Source: Thermoplasmata archaeon (lineage in GTDB: Archaea; Thermoplasmatota; Thermoplasmata; Thermoplasmatales; Thermoplasmataceae). Taken from it: 6,353 bases of DNA. The DNA is taken from contig JAJZZZ010000085.1 in assembly GCA_021797265.1 (NCBI GenBank), positions 1 to 6,353 on the forward strand, given 5' to 3'. Positions 1-5,188 of the stretch are shown here, piece by piece. Made by a program: the position numbers and the translations under genes. The notes under the pieces are model-generated. The model had not been told where the DNA came from. It worked only from the letters and a program-made list of their open reading frames with translations, and did no database searches. The first letter of the stretch is position 1, and the number at the start of each line of letters is the position of its first letter.

Positions 1-24
1 TTAAGTATTTCAAATACACCATAT

Positions 25-32
25 TTTAAATA
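25..32 (+). promoter_or_regulatory. TATA box of the first MFS gene
   Basis: The sequence TTTAAATA is centred about 26 bp before the ATG at 55. In archaea TBP binds 24-28 bp before the transcription start, so the transcript would begin at or next to the A of the start codon (leaderless). No Shine-Dalgarno sequence lies before this ATG, which agrees. The window begins only 24 bp upstream, so any BRE or operator further out is mostly not visible. Confidence 0.55.
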
Positions 33-54
33 ATACTATTAATTATCTTCATTA

Positions 55-1422
55 ATGGAAAGCAATGCAAGTTCAACTCTACCACCGGGTGAAAAGCTAG
101 ATCGGTATCACGGACAGGCTCTGTACATATCTTTCTTTGCCTACACCTTTGATATATTGAGTTTTGTCGCTCTGACATTTGTGTCCGTGCAGGCCGCAAA
201 GGCCATATATCCATCCAGCACTCTTGGAATTTCGCTTATTATTTTCTGGGGTGGATTTGCTGCAGGGTCAGTTACAAGGCCAATTGGTGCAGCAATTTTT
301 GGTCATGACACAGATGCAAAAGGCAGAAAGAGAACTCTTTATATTAACATCCTTGGTTCTTCAATTTTTACGGCCCTTCTCGCTGCCACCCCAACCTATG
401 CCACTGCAGGTATCTACTCTCCAATAATATTTATCGGCCTTCGGTTAATTGGAGGTGTATTCATAGGGGGTTTGATAGCTGGGGGTCTTGTTTTTGGTCC
501 CGAAAACTTCCCAGACAGATTCAGGGGTTTGTTGACCGGTTTTGCAGAATCAGGGGGAAGCTGGGCACATGTTATAGGTGCGGCATGGCTTCTTATGATA
601 TCATTCATCTTTGCAACCACTTCCTCATTTGACACAATTGGCTGGAGAGTCATGTTTCTGGTATCAATACTGCCACTGGTTCTTATACTGCCGGTCCTGG
701 TCAAAACTCCAGAATCAAACATATATCAGCTGGCAAGGAAGAAAAGAAAAACCACAAAGAATCCGCTCAAGACACTGGTTGCCGAAAAAAAATCAATCCG
801 AAAGGTCTTCATGCTTTCACTGATAATGTCAATCGGTCTCCTTGGTTATGACAATATGACTGAAAACCAATTTCCTACATTTTTGCTTTCATTTAATAAA
901 GTGCCACACTCGCTTCTTGCTGAAATAGTTCTGGTAGGGGCCCTTGCCGGAGTGGTGGGTTCCATTCTTGGTGGTGTAATATCACAGTACACAGGAAGAA
1001 AGCCTCTTTCCATAGTTGGAGGCGTAGTGCTGATTGCCATAAGTTATCTGTATATTCACCTTGGAACCCTTCCAGGAGATGCCTATTATGCAATTGTTTT
1101 GACCCTCATGCCGCTTTACTTCTTCTCATCAGTGAGCAAAGCTGATTTCAGCATATATCTGAATGAGGCATTCCCAACATCAGTCAGAGGAAGTGCACTC
1201 TCACTGAACTGGAACCTGGGATACGGTATAGCAGGTGTATGGCCGATAGCTGTGAGTGCGGTTCTGGCAGTTTATGGGATAAAGGTATATCCGATCACTG
1301 CTGCCGTAACTATAGCGCTTCTTGGACTTATGTATCTCATAGGAACACTGTTCAGCAAGGAGACAAAGGGGAACATACTTAAGGAAAAAGAGGAGATGAT
1401 GTCAGAACCGGACTCATCTTAA
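55..1422 (+). CDS. MFS transporter, metabolite:H+ symporter (MHS)-like
   Basis: This is a 455-residue, 12-segment inner-membrane carrier expected to bring an organic solute into the cell with protons. Motif A after TM2 is G83-x3-D87-x2-G90-R91-K92, preceded by RPIGAAIFGHD, a run typical of the MHS branch of the major facilitator superfamily. The second-half copy is G307-x3-Q311-x2-G314-R315-K316, with Gln in place of the usual Asp. EAFPTSVRG (371-379) before TM11 is the second MHS-like signature. A strongly basic cytoplasmic loop (about 217-250) joins the two six-helix halves. TM1 carries an acidic residue (D33), but the usual MHS E-WYDF run is absent, so the substrate may differ from known citrate, shikimate or proline carriers. 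The start is chosen because the ATG sits about 26 bp after a TATA box. The length is normal and the gene appears intact. The family call is firm, the subfamily fairly so, and the substrate is unknown. Confidence 0.93.
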   Translation: MESNASSTLPPGEKLDRYHGQALYISFFAYTFDILSFVALTFVSVQAAKAIYPSSTLGISLIIFWGGFAAGSVTRPIGAAIFGHDTDAKGRKRTLYINILGSSIFTALLAATPTYATAGIYSPIIFIGLRLIGGVFIGGLIAGGLVFGPENFPDRFRGLLTGFAESGGSWAHVIGAAWLLMISFIFATTSSFDTIGWRVMFLVSILPLVLILPVLVKTPESNIYQLARKKRKTTKNPLKTLVAEKKSIRKVFMLSLIMSIGLLGYDNMTENQFPTFLLSFNKVPHSLLAEIVLVGALAGVVGSILGGVISQYTGRKPLSIVGGVVLIAISYLYIHLGTLPGDAYYAIVLTLMPLYFFSSVSKADFSIYLNEAFPTSVRGSALSLNWNLGYGIAGVWPIAVSAVLAVYGIKVYPITAAVTIALLGLMYLIGTLFSKETKGNILKEKEEMMSEPDSS

Positions 1423-1429
1423 TTTTTTT
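1423..1429 (+). terminator. Oligo-T terminator after the first MFS gene
   Basis: Seven consecutive T residues follow the TAA stop directly. Archaeal RNA polymerase can terminate at oligo-T runs without a hairpin, so this probably ends the MFS transcript. Read-through into the small gene at 1531 remains possible. Confidence 0.5.
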
Positions 1430-1436
1430 GCAATAA

Positions 1437-1445
1437 TTATAAATA
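1437..1445 (+). promoter_or_regulatory. TATA-like box before the small membrane gene
   Basis: TTATAAATA lies just after the T7 run. A second candidate, TATATTATAT, lies at 1451-1460. Initiation about 25 bp downstream of either would give a 5' leader of roughly 50-65 nt before the ATG at 1531. That agrees with a leadered mRNA that needs the Shine-Dalgarno sequence present at 1518. Which box is used cannot be decided from sequence. Confidence 0.35.
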
Positions 1446-1517
1446 CAATCTATATTATATCTTTCTGCTCTTTCTGGTACTGTTAGAAAAGGTAAATTAA
1501 TTCAGCCTGGAAGATAA

Positions 1518-1523
1518 GGTGAT
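1518..1523 (+). promoter_or_regulatory. Shine-Dalgarno site deciding the 1531 start
   Basis: GGTGAT matches the anti-SD ATCACC at the 3' end of archaeal 16S rRNA and is followed by a 7-nt spacer before the ATG at 1531. In-frame GTG (1519) and ATG (1522) codons overlap the site itself and are therefore unlikely starts. This is the best ribosome-binding site in the window; most other genes here appear leaderless or nearly so. Confidence 0.6.
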
Positions 1524-1530
1524 GTTCTCT

Positions 1531-1674
1531 ATGAAATCAAGATTCGTCTTGGCCGGAATAGTTGTTATGGCAGTGGCGCTTATATTCTTCGAGATTCGCA
1601 GCCACCGTTTAAATTTTCTAATCCCTGTTGCGGTTGGAGCGATGCTTTTCTTATATGGAATCTTCAGCAGATGA
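1531..1674 (+). CDS. Small two-TM membrane protein (47 aa), unknown function
   Basis: This short ORF encodes 47 residues, starts with MKSRFVLAGIVVMAV and ends with GIFSR. Two hydrophobic stretches, about residues 5-20 and 28-45, are separated by a short polar turn (EIRSHR, 21-26), which suggests a helical hairpin in the membrane. K2 and R4 precede the first helix and an Arg ends the protein. Support for a real gene: a well-spaced GGTGAT site, a TATA-like element upstream, a coding-like composition richer in G/C than the flanks, and a clean hydrophobic-polar-hydrophobic pattern. It lies 108 bp after the MFS gene on the same strand and could be read from its own promoter or by read-through. I do not recognise the family. 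Function is unknown; a role linked to the neighbouring carrier is only a guess. Confidence 0.6.
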   Translation: MKSRFVLAGIVVMAVALIFFEIRSHRLNFLIPVAVGAMLFLYGIFSR

Positions 1675-1719
1675 CTTTTAATATTATAACCTGGATTTTC
1701 ATATTTTGAATATTAAAAG
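1675..1719. repeat. Perfect 11-bp inverted repeat after the small gene
   Basis: CTTTTAATATT (1675-1685) and its exact reverse complement AATATTAAAAG (1709-1719) enclose a 23-nt loop. The first arm begins on the base after the TGA stop of the small membrane gene. It may act as a 3'-end stem for that mRNA, although no clean oligo-T run follows directly. The arms are almost purely A/T, so chance occurrence is a real alternative. Confidence 0.5.
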
Positions 1720-1729
1720 GATGGTGGCA

Positions 1730-1754
1730 AAAATCATTTCCAAATTATGATTTT
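1730..1754 (+). terminator. Possible hairpin terminator (8-bp stem)
   Basis: AAAATCAT (1730-1737) pairs perfectly with ATGATTTT (1747-1754) around a 9-nt loop, and the 3' arm runs into TTTTGTTTAG. On the + strand this is a weak stem with a T-rich tail and could end transcripts reading through from the small gene. The stem is AT-rich, so support is limited. Confidence 0.3.
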
Positions 1755-1992
1755 GTTTAGGGACTATTTTATTCAAGGGACCAAGAATGATGGGGATAAA
1801 TGACACTTTCTTATTTGTTCTTCCAAATTAATAAGACAAAATTGTATATTCTGTTTCTTCAGGCCATTTCATGCATGCCGCTGAACCTGCCACCAATATG
1901 CTTTGTCAACGATACTCAAGGGGCATAAGATAAAATTGAAACTGTAATTGATCAGATAATCGATTACCATTGATTTACATTGAAAAAATGAG
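1755..1992. other. Intergenic stretch without a convincing gene
   Basis: With the two stem-loops before it, this makes a gap of about 320 bp between the small gene and the hairpin terminator of the converging MFS gene. I find no ORF here with codon pattern, start signal and length together. It holds a 7-bp inverted repeat (TCTTATT 1809-1815 and AATAAGA 1830-1836) and a 9-bp imperfect one (1944-1967). No tRNA or transposase motif is visible. A - strand frame across about 1968-1867 encodes 33 residues including DKAYWWQVQRHA, but it has no start signal, so I do not call it. Confidence 0.4.
1944..1967. repeat. 9-bp inverted repeat with one G-T wobble
   Basis: GTAATTGAT (1944-1952) and ATCGATTAC (1959-1967) form a stem with a single mismatch, which is a wobble pair in RNA on one strand, around a 6-nt loop. 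It lies just downstream of the terminator of the - strand MFS gene. It could be a second, backup stem for that transcript or a protein-binding site. Function is not established. Confidence 0.4.
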
Positions 1993-2018
1993 TAAAGGCA
2001 GGTTTCAGTCTGCCTTTA
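1983..2018 (-). terminator. Hairpin plus T6 terminator of the second MFS gene
   Basis: On the - strand a perfect 9-bp stem, TAAAGGCAG (2018-2010) with CTGCCTTTA (2001-1993), closes an 8-nt loop and is followed by CTCA and then TTTTTT (1988-1983). This resembles a bacterial intrinsic terminator. The TGA stop codon (2007-2005) lies inside the loop, so a ribosome finishing translation would cover the hairpin. The oligo-T alone would already be an archaeal termination signal. Confidence 0.65.
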
Positions 2019-3297
2019 TCTGAGTACCCAGTGTCTCTTTCAGCCCAAACAGGCCGCCAAACTGGAAGAGCACTCCTACAAGCATTGCAATCGACATGGC
2101 TATTCCAATGTATTTTATTCCACCGAACCCAGCATAGATAAGTGGAACTATAAGGGAGGCAGCAGCACCAGCTATTCCCCGCCCAACCATATAGCCGAAG
2201 TTTGTTGCCGTAGATCTCATCCTTGTGGGGAAATGTTCGCTATACCACACCCCATATTCACCGGATATTCCCTGGCTGACTGATACGATGGTATAGGCAT
2301 AGAACATCGGAAACATGTACAGTTCAAGATAGGTTGCTTTCATCAGGATTACAGCAAAAAATGCTCCAACTGCAATTATGTAAAGGGCGCCATAGCCAAT
2401 GGCCGTAATCTTTCTTCCGAAGCGGTCAGCAAGGAATCCATTGATCCAGTAGAATGGCACTGCTATTAGCTGGCCAACAACAAGCAGGAGTGTATACTCA
2501 GTGGTTGTCATGTGGTATGATACTGAAAGGAGTGTGGGCATAAAGCTGGAGTATGAGAAGTAAATGAAAAGGTTCGCACCACCAATCAAGAGCGAGATCA
2601 GTGTCCAGCGCCTGACTTGGGGATTGAATATATCCACAAGTGGTGATTTTTCTTTCTTTCTCATATCTGGAGATGATTTAAACTGTTCCTGAAGCTTTAG
2701 CCAGTACTTTGATTCAGGAAGGATAAGGGCATTTATTGCAACGCCCACTATTGCGACAATTCCCGCTATGAGGAAGGCATATCTCCATCCAAGAAGTGCG
2801 CCATAATGGGATATTGTGAATCCAGCGGTGAAGGCACCTGTCACCGATCCAAGGATAAAGAACCCCTGGAGAATCCCTCCACCAGTTGCCCTTGTTCTTG
2901 AGGACCAAACTTCAGTTATCTGAGCAAAACCAATTCCCCATTCTCCACCTATACCGAGCCCTTCCACCGCTCTGAGAAGATAAAGCTGCCAGAGGCTGTT
3001 TATTCCTGCTGTCAACAGGGTTGCCACACCAAATACGGCGATTGAGAGCATAAGACCTTTCCTTCTCCCATATCTGTCAGCAATGAATCCAAAAAGAAGC
3101 CCTCCAAATGCAGAAAAAACAAGGCTTATTGTCAGAGCTATGGCTATTTCAGCTACAGATACCTTGAACGATGCCGAAAGGACAAGAAAAAGATAACTAA
3201 TTATAACCAGGTCATAACCGTCGCTGAAGTGACCAAAAAGAACTCCAGCAAGGGCTCCAGTTTTCTCTCTTTTAGAATATGTTAAATTTTCAATCAT
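2005..3297 (-). CDS. MFS transporter, aromatic-acid/sialate H+ symporter-like
   Basis: This is a 430-residue, 12-helix cytoplasmic-membrane carrier, probably a proton symporter for an organic acid or sugar-like solute. TM1 carries SDGYDLVIIS with D26 and D29, the acidic pair typical of the aromatic-acid (AAHS) and sialate-type MFS families. Motif A is G70-x3-D74-x2-G77-R78-R79, and its second-half copy is G287-x3-D291-x2-G294-R295-K296; both are intact. TM4 has R109-x3-G113-x-G115-x-G117-G118-E119, and EHFPTRMR (354-361) precedes TM11. The central loop (about 196-230) is charged. It differs clearly from the carrier at 55-1422, so the two are not a recent duplication. The ATG at 3297 is used because a TATA box lies about 34 bp upstream, leaving only a short leader and no Shine-Dalgarno sequence. 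The gene converges on the small membrane gene. The exact substrate is unknown. Confidence 0.93.
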   Translation of the reverse strand: MIENLTYSKREKTGALAGVLFGHFSDGYDLVIISYLFLVLSASFKVSVAEIAIALTISLVFSAFGGLLFGFIADRYGRRKGLMLSIAVFGVATLLTAGINSLWQLYLLRAVEGLGIGGEWGIGFAQITEVWSSRTRATGGGILQGFFILGSVTGAFTAGFTISHYGALLGWRYAFLIAGIVAIVGVAINALILPESKYWLKLQEQFKSSPDMRKKEKSPLVDIFNPQVRRWTLISLLIGGANLFIYFSYSSFMPTLLSVSYHMTTTEYTLLLVVGQLIAVPFYWINGFLADRFGRKITAIGYGALYIIAVGAFFAVILMKATYLELYMFPMFYAYTIVSVSQGISGEYGVWYSEHFPTRMRSTATNFGYMVGRGIAGAAASLIVPLIYAGFGGIKYIGIAMSIAMLVGVLFQFGGLFGLKETLGTQIKAD

Positions 3298-3326
3298 AAT
3301 TAAACCAAATTATGTAAAATACATTC

Positions 3327-3336
3327 TATATATAAA
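3327..3336 (-). promoter_or_regulatory. TATA box of the second MFS gene
   Basis: Read on the - strand the sequence is TTTATATATA, close to the archaeal TATA consensus. Initiation about 25 bp downstream would fall near 3306 and give a leader of about 9 nt before the ATG at 3297. It is one of the strongest TATA matches in the window. Confidence 0.6.
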
Positions 3337-3374
3337 TTAATGTTTTGTTATACTAAATTTTGTATATTCTAAAA

Positions 3375-3386
3375 TATTCCGGAATA
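3375..3386. promoter_or_regulatory. Candidate operator: perfect 12-bp palindrome
   Basis: TATTCCGGAATA is its own reverse complement. It lies about 39 bp upstream of the TATA box of the - strand MFS gene. A further half-site, TATTC at 3365-3369, repeats the first arm exactly one helical turn (10 bp) away. The position and symmetry fit a dimeric winged-helix or HTH regulator acting on the carrier. No regulator gene lies in the window, so this remains a proposal. Confidence 0.4.
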
Positions 3387-3452
3387 GTTAAAATAAATTG
3401 AAGGCAATTGGATTATGAAAGAAAGTTCCTAAGATTGTGGTGACCTTCAGAA

Positions 3453-4028
3453 TCACAACTTCTTTATCTTTGCTGTGGCTGCGTTTTCAATCTGGGTCAT
3501 CAGCCTTCTCTTTTCTGATCCAGGGGGTAGTGATGGGTTAACTCCATGAGACTCCCAGAATTTCTTGAAGAAATACTGAAGGTTAAAGGGATCTGGGCTC
3601 ATATAGTCTAGATTTGCCCTGACATATGATGCCATGTCAGAAGCAATCTCTTCGGGAGATCTTGTAAGAATGTTGCTTCCAGCATCCTCTATGGCCTTCT
3701 CTTCAGGTTTTTTAGAGGCTCTTATCTGCTGGCCACTTTTTGGATCAATTCTGGCCGAAAGCACATGAAAAACACCTGAGACAAGGAATCCAAATTCATC
3801 CTTTTCAATGTCCATTTCATTGTTACGGTCTCTTTCCTTTTCCCTGTATACATAAATGAATTTGCATCCCATCTCTTTTGCTGTCGCAAAAAATTCTGCG
3901 GGGCTATCCCCATCCCAGAATACCAGATTATTCTCAAGACTTGTAAGTGGATATTTCATTCTGAATACGGTGAATTCATCCGGTATCCGAATTTTGTAGT
4001 CTTCCATCCTGTTCTTCTCCTCTTCCAT
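3453..4028 (-). CDS. Unrecognised soluble protein (about 191 aa)
   Basis: I do not recognise this protein and assign no function. From the ATG at 4028 it has 191 residues with no signal peptide or membrane helix, so it is probably cytoplasmic. The first half is alpha/beta-like: a short strand NLVFWDGD (34-41), a helix AEFFATAKEMG (44-54), a strand CKFIYVYR (55-62) and a strand pair FGFLVSGVFHVL (79-90). The middle is very charged (KEKERDRNNEMDIEKDE). The second half looks helical and basic, ends in KIKKL, and includes SPEEIASDMASYVRANL (124-140) and QYFFKKFWESHG. An upstream in-frame TTG at 4037 would add three residues; an internal ATG at 4007 preceded by GGAG would remove seven. I prefer 4028 because it sits about 25 bp after a TATA-like element. 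The gene lies between the esterase and the second MFS gene on the same strand but appears to have its own promoter. Confidence 0.75.
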   Translation of the reverse strand: MEEEKNRMEDYKIRIPDEFTVFRMKYPLTSLENNLVFWDGDSPAEFFATAKEMGCKFIYVYREKERDRNNEMDIEKDEFGFLVSGVFHVLSARIDPKSGQQIRASKKPEEKAIEDAGSNILTRSPEEIASDMASYVRANLDYMSPDPFNLQYFFKKFWESHGVNPSLPPGSEKRRLMTQIENAATAKIKKL

Positions 4029-4048
4029 GTTACTCAATACTAAAGGGA

Positions 4049-4056
4049 GATATACA
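4049..4056 (-). promoter_or_regulatory. TATA-like box before the unrecognised gene
   Basis: On the - strand the sequence GTATATCT is centred about 25 bp before the ATG at 4028, which would give a leaderless mRNA. An overlapping weaker match, CAAATAATG, lies a few bases further upstream and would suit the TTG start at 4037. This spacing is the main reason for choosing 4028. Confidence 0.4.
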
Positions 4057-4068
4057 TTATTTGAATTG

Positions 4069-4074
4069 AAAAAA
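4069..4074 (-). terminator. T6 terminator after the esterase gene
   Basis: On the - strand TTTTTT appears about 20 nt after the esterase stop codon, with no clear hairpin. The surrounding 12-mer CATTTTTTCAAT is identical to the one at the end of the second MFS gene (1979-1990), which supports a shared termination signal. It lies just upstream of the promoter of the next gene, separating the two transcripts. Confidence 0.5.
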
Positions 4075-4093
4075 TGTATGGTAAATGTAATTT

Positions 4094-5041
4094 TCAGAGA
4101 ATTATCTGAGAGCCGGTTCCATTGAGCAAATTACCTGACAGGGACCATATCATTGTCAGGATGTTTTCTGCTGCAGGCACAATCGGGAAGAAACTGGCAA
4201 ATCCATGTATCATGCCTTTTGCCCTTATCCCGGTTGCCCTGACACCTGATTTCTCCATCATGGCAAGATAAGTCTCCCCCTCATCCCTTAGTGGATCATA
4301 TTCTGCTGTAACAACAACTGCCTCAGGCAGACCTGAAAGATCGGGATGGGTGATTATTGAAAAATATGGGCTTAAAAGATCTGAAGGCTCTTTGAGGTAG
4401 GCCTGGCCGAAATATTTCATATCACTTTCAGTCAGGTAGAAATTCTGACCGTATTCCGACATGGAATGAGATGCTCCGCTCCTTCCAGCACTTGGATATA
4501 TTAAAACCTGTAGCCTTGGCAGTTTGAGTTTCATGTCTTTTGCCTTCAGGCAGACTCCAGCAGAAAGGTTCCCACCTGCACTGTCACCTGCCACGGCAAT
4601 TCTATCAGGGTCTATATCAAGGTTATTGGAGTTAGCCTGTACCCATTTTAAAGCTTCCAGAGCATCATCAAGTGCAGCAGGAAACTTATACTCCGGAGCA
4701 AGCCTGTAGTCTACAGAAAGGACCTTGCACCTTGAACGGTTGGCAGCAAGTCTGCATATTCCGTCATGTGATTCAATGTTTCCAAAAACGAAGCCTCCCC
4801 CATGGAAATATACTATGATACTGTTCCCCGCATTTTCAGGCGTGTAAAGACGAAGAGGTATCGAGAATCCATGGTGTTCAAATTTCATGTCCTCCACTGA
4901 TTTCACGGCTTCCAGTTTTTTCGGCAATGGAGATTGTTCCATCATCTTCCTAAAATCCCTTATATCTATCTTAGCCAAATCCGGCCTTGGAAAACTTTCC
5001 ATCATCTTCAAGAGCTTTGCAATATCTGGATCAACTGGCAT
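4094..5041 (-). CDS. Alpha/beta-hydrolase, HSL-family carboxylesterase
   Basis: This is a 315-residue esterase of the hormone-sensitive-lipase (family IV) type, which hydrolyses carboxylic esters, usually of short to medium acyl chains, in the cytoplasm. All hallmarks are present in order: an N-terminal helical cap (about 1-50), oxyanion motif H80-G81-G82-G83-F84, the VDYRLAPE run (110-117), nucleophile elbow G152-D153-S154-A155-G156-G157-N158 with catalytic Ser154, catalytic Asp249 in DPLRDEG, and catalytic His279 in MIHGF. The triad is complete and the length is normal for archaeal members, so the enzyme should be active. No signal peptide is seen. The ATG at 5041 lies about 32 bp after a TATA box and 4 nt after a GGAG. 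It is divergently transcribed from the methyltransferase gene. The natural substrate is unknown; such enzymes are broad and could serve lipid turnover or detoxification. Confidence 0.95.
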   Translation of the reverse strand: MPVDPDIAKLLKMMESFPRPDLAKIDIRDFRKMMEQSPLPKKLEAVKSVEDMKFEHHGFSIPLRLYTPENAGNSIIVYFHGGGFVFGNIESHDGICRLAANRSRCKVLSVDYRLAPEYKFPAALDDALEALKWVQANSNNLDIDPDRIAVAGDSAGGNLSAGVCLKAKDMKLKLPRLQVLIYPSAGRSGASHSMSEYGQNFYLTESDMKYFGQAYLKEPSDLLSPYFSIITHPDLSGLPEAVVVTAEYDPLRDEGETYLAMMEKSGVRATGIRAKGMIHGFASFFPIVPAAENILTMIWSLSGNLLNGTGSQIIL

Positions 5042-5069
5042 AATACTCCACGTAAAATCTGAAAATTAT

Positions 5070-5077
5070 GATATAAA
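5070..5077 (-). promoter_or_regulatory. TATA box of the esterase gene
   Basis: On the - strand TTTATATC is centred about 32 bp before the ATG at 5041, predicting a leader of about 7-9 nt. GGAG (5049-5046) lies 4 nt from the ATG and may help ribosome binding, although the leader is almost too short for it to work well. Confidence 0.5.
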
Positions 5078-5160
5078 ACTTTGTGGAGATGTTTCAGAGC
5101 ATATATAAAATCTAAAGGCAATGAGTCCCCAGCATGCTATGAAAATTCTGGCATCAAACC

Positions 5161-5167
5161 TTATATT
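5161..5167 (+). promoter_or_regulatory. TATA box of the methyltransferase gene
   Basis: TTATATT is centred about 25 bp before the ATG at 5189, so the mRNA should be leaderless. No Shine-Dalgarno sequence is present. A second + strand match, TATATAAA at 5102-5109, would give a leader of about 58 nt and might be an alternative promoter. Confidence 0.5.
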
Positions 5168-5188
5168 GCATAATTCTGATGACCAGAA

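Noticed and set aside
1842..1852. TTGTATATTCT shared with 3360-3370
   Set aside because: Only 11 AT-rich bases are shared and no gene follows the first copy, so chance is likely.
1787..1884. C-box-like ATGATGG and D-box-like CTGA, considered as a C/D-box sRNA
   Set aside because: The boxes are about 95 nt apart, too far for a typical archaeal C/D sRNA, and no proper inner C'/D' pair is seen.
1867..1970. A - strand 33-residue ORF containing DKAYWWQVQRHA, considered as a gene or transposase remnant
   Set aside because: It has no promoter or SD, begins just after the MFS terminator, and matches no family I can name.
55..3297. The two MFS genes as a recent duplication
   Set aside because: Their TM1, motif A and TM4 sequences differ strongly and they belong to different MFS subfamilies.
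3453..5041. Operon of the esterase and the unrecognised gene
   Set aside because: A T6 terminator and a new TATA-like element lie in the gap between them, so separate transcripts are more likely.
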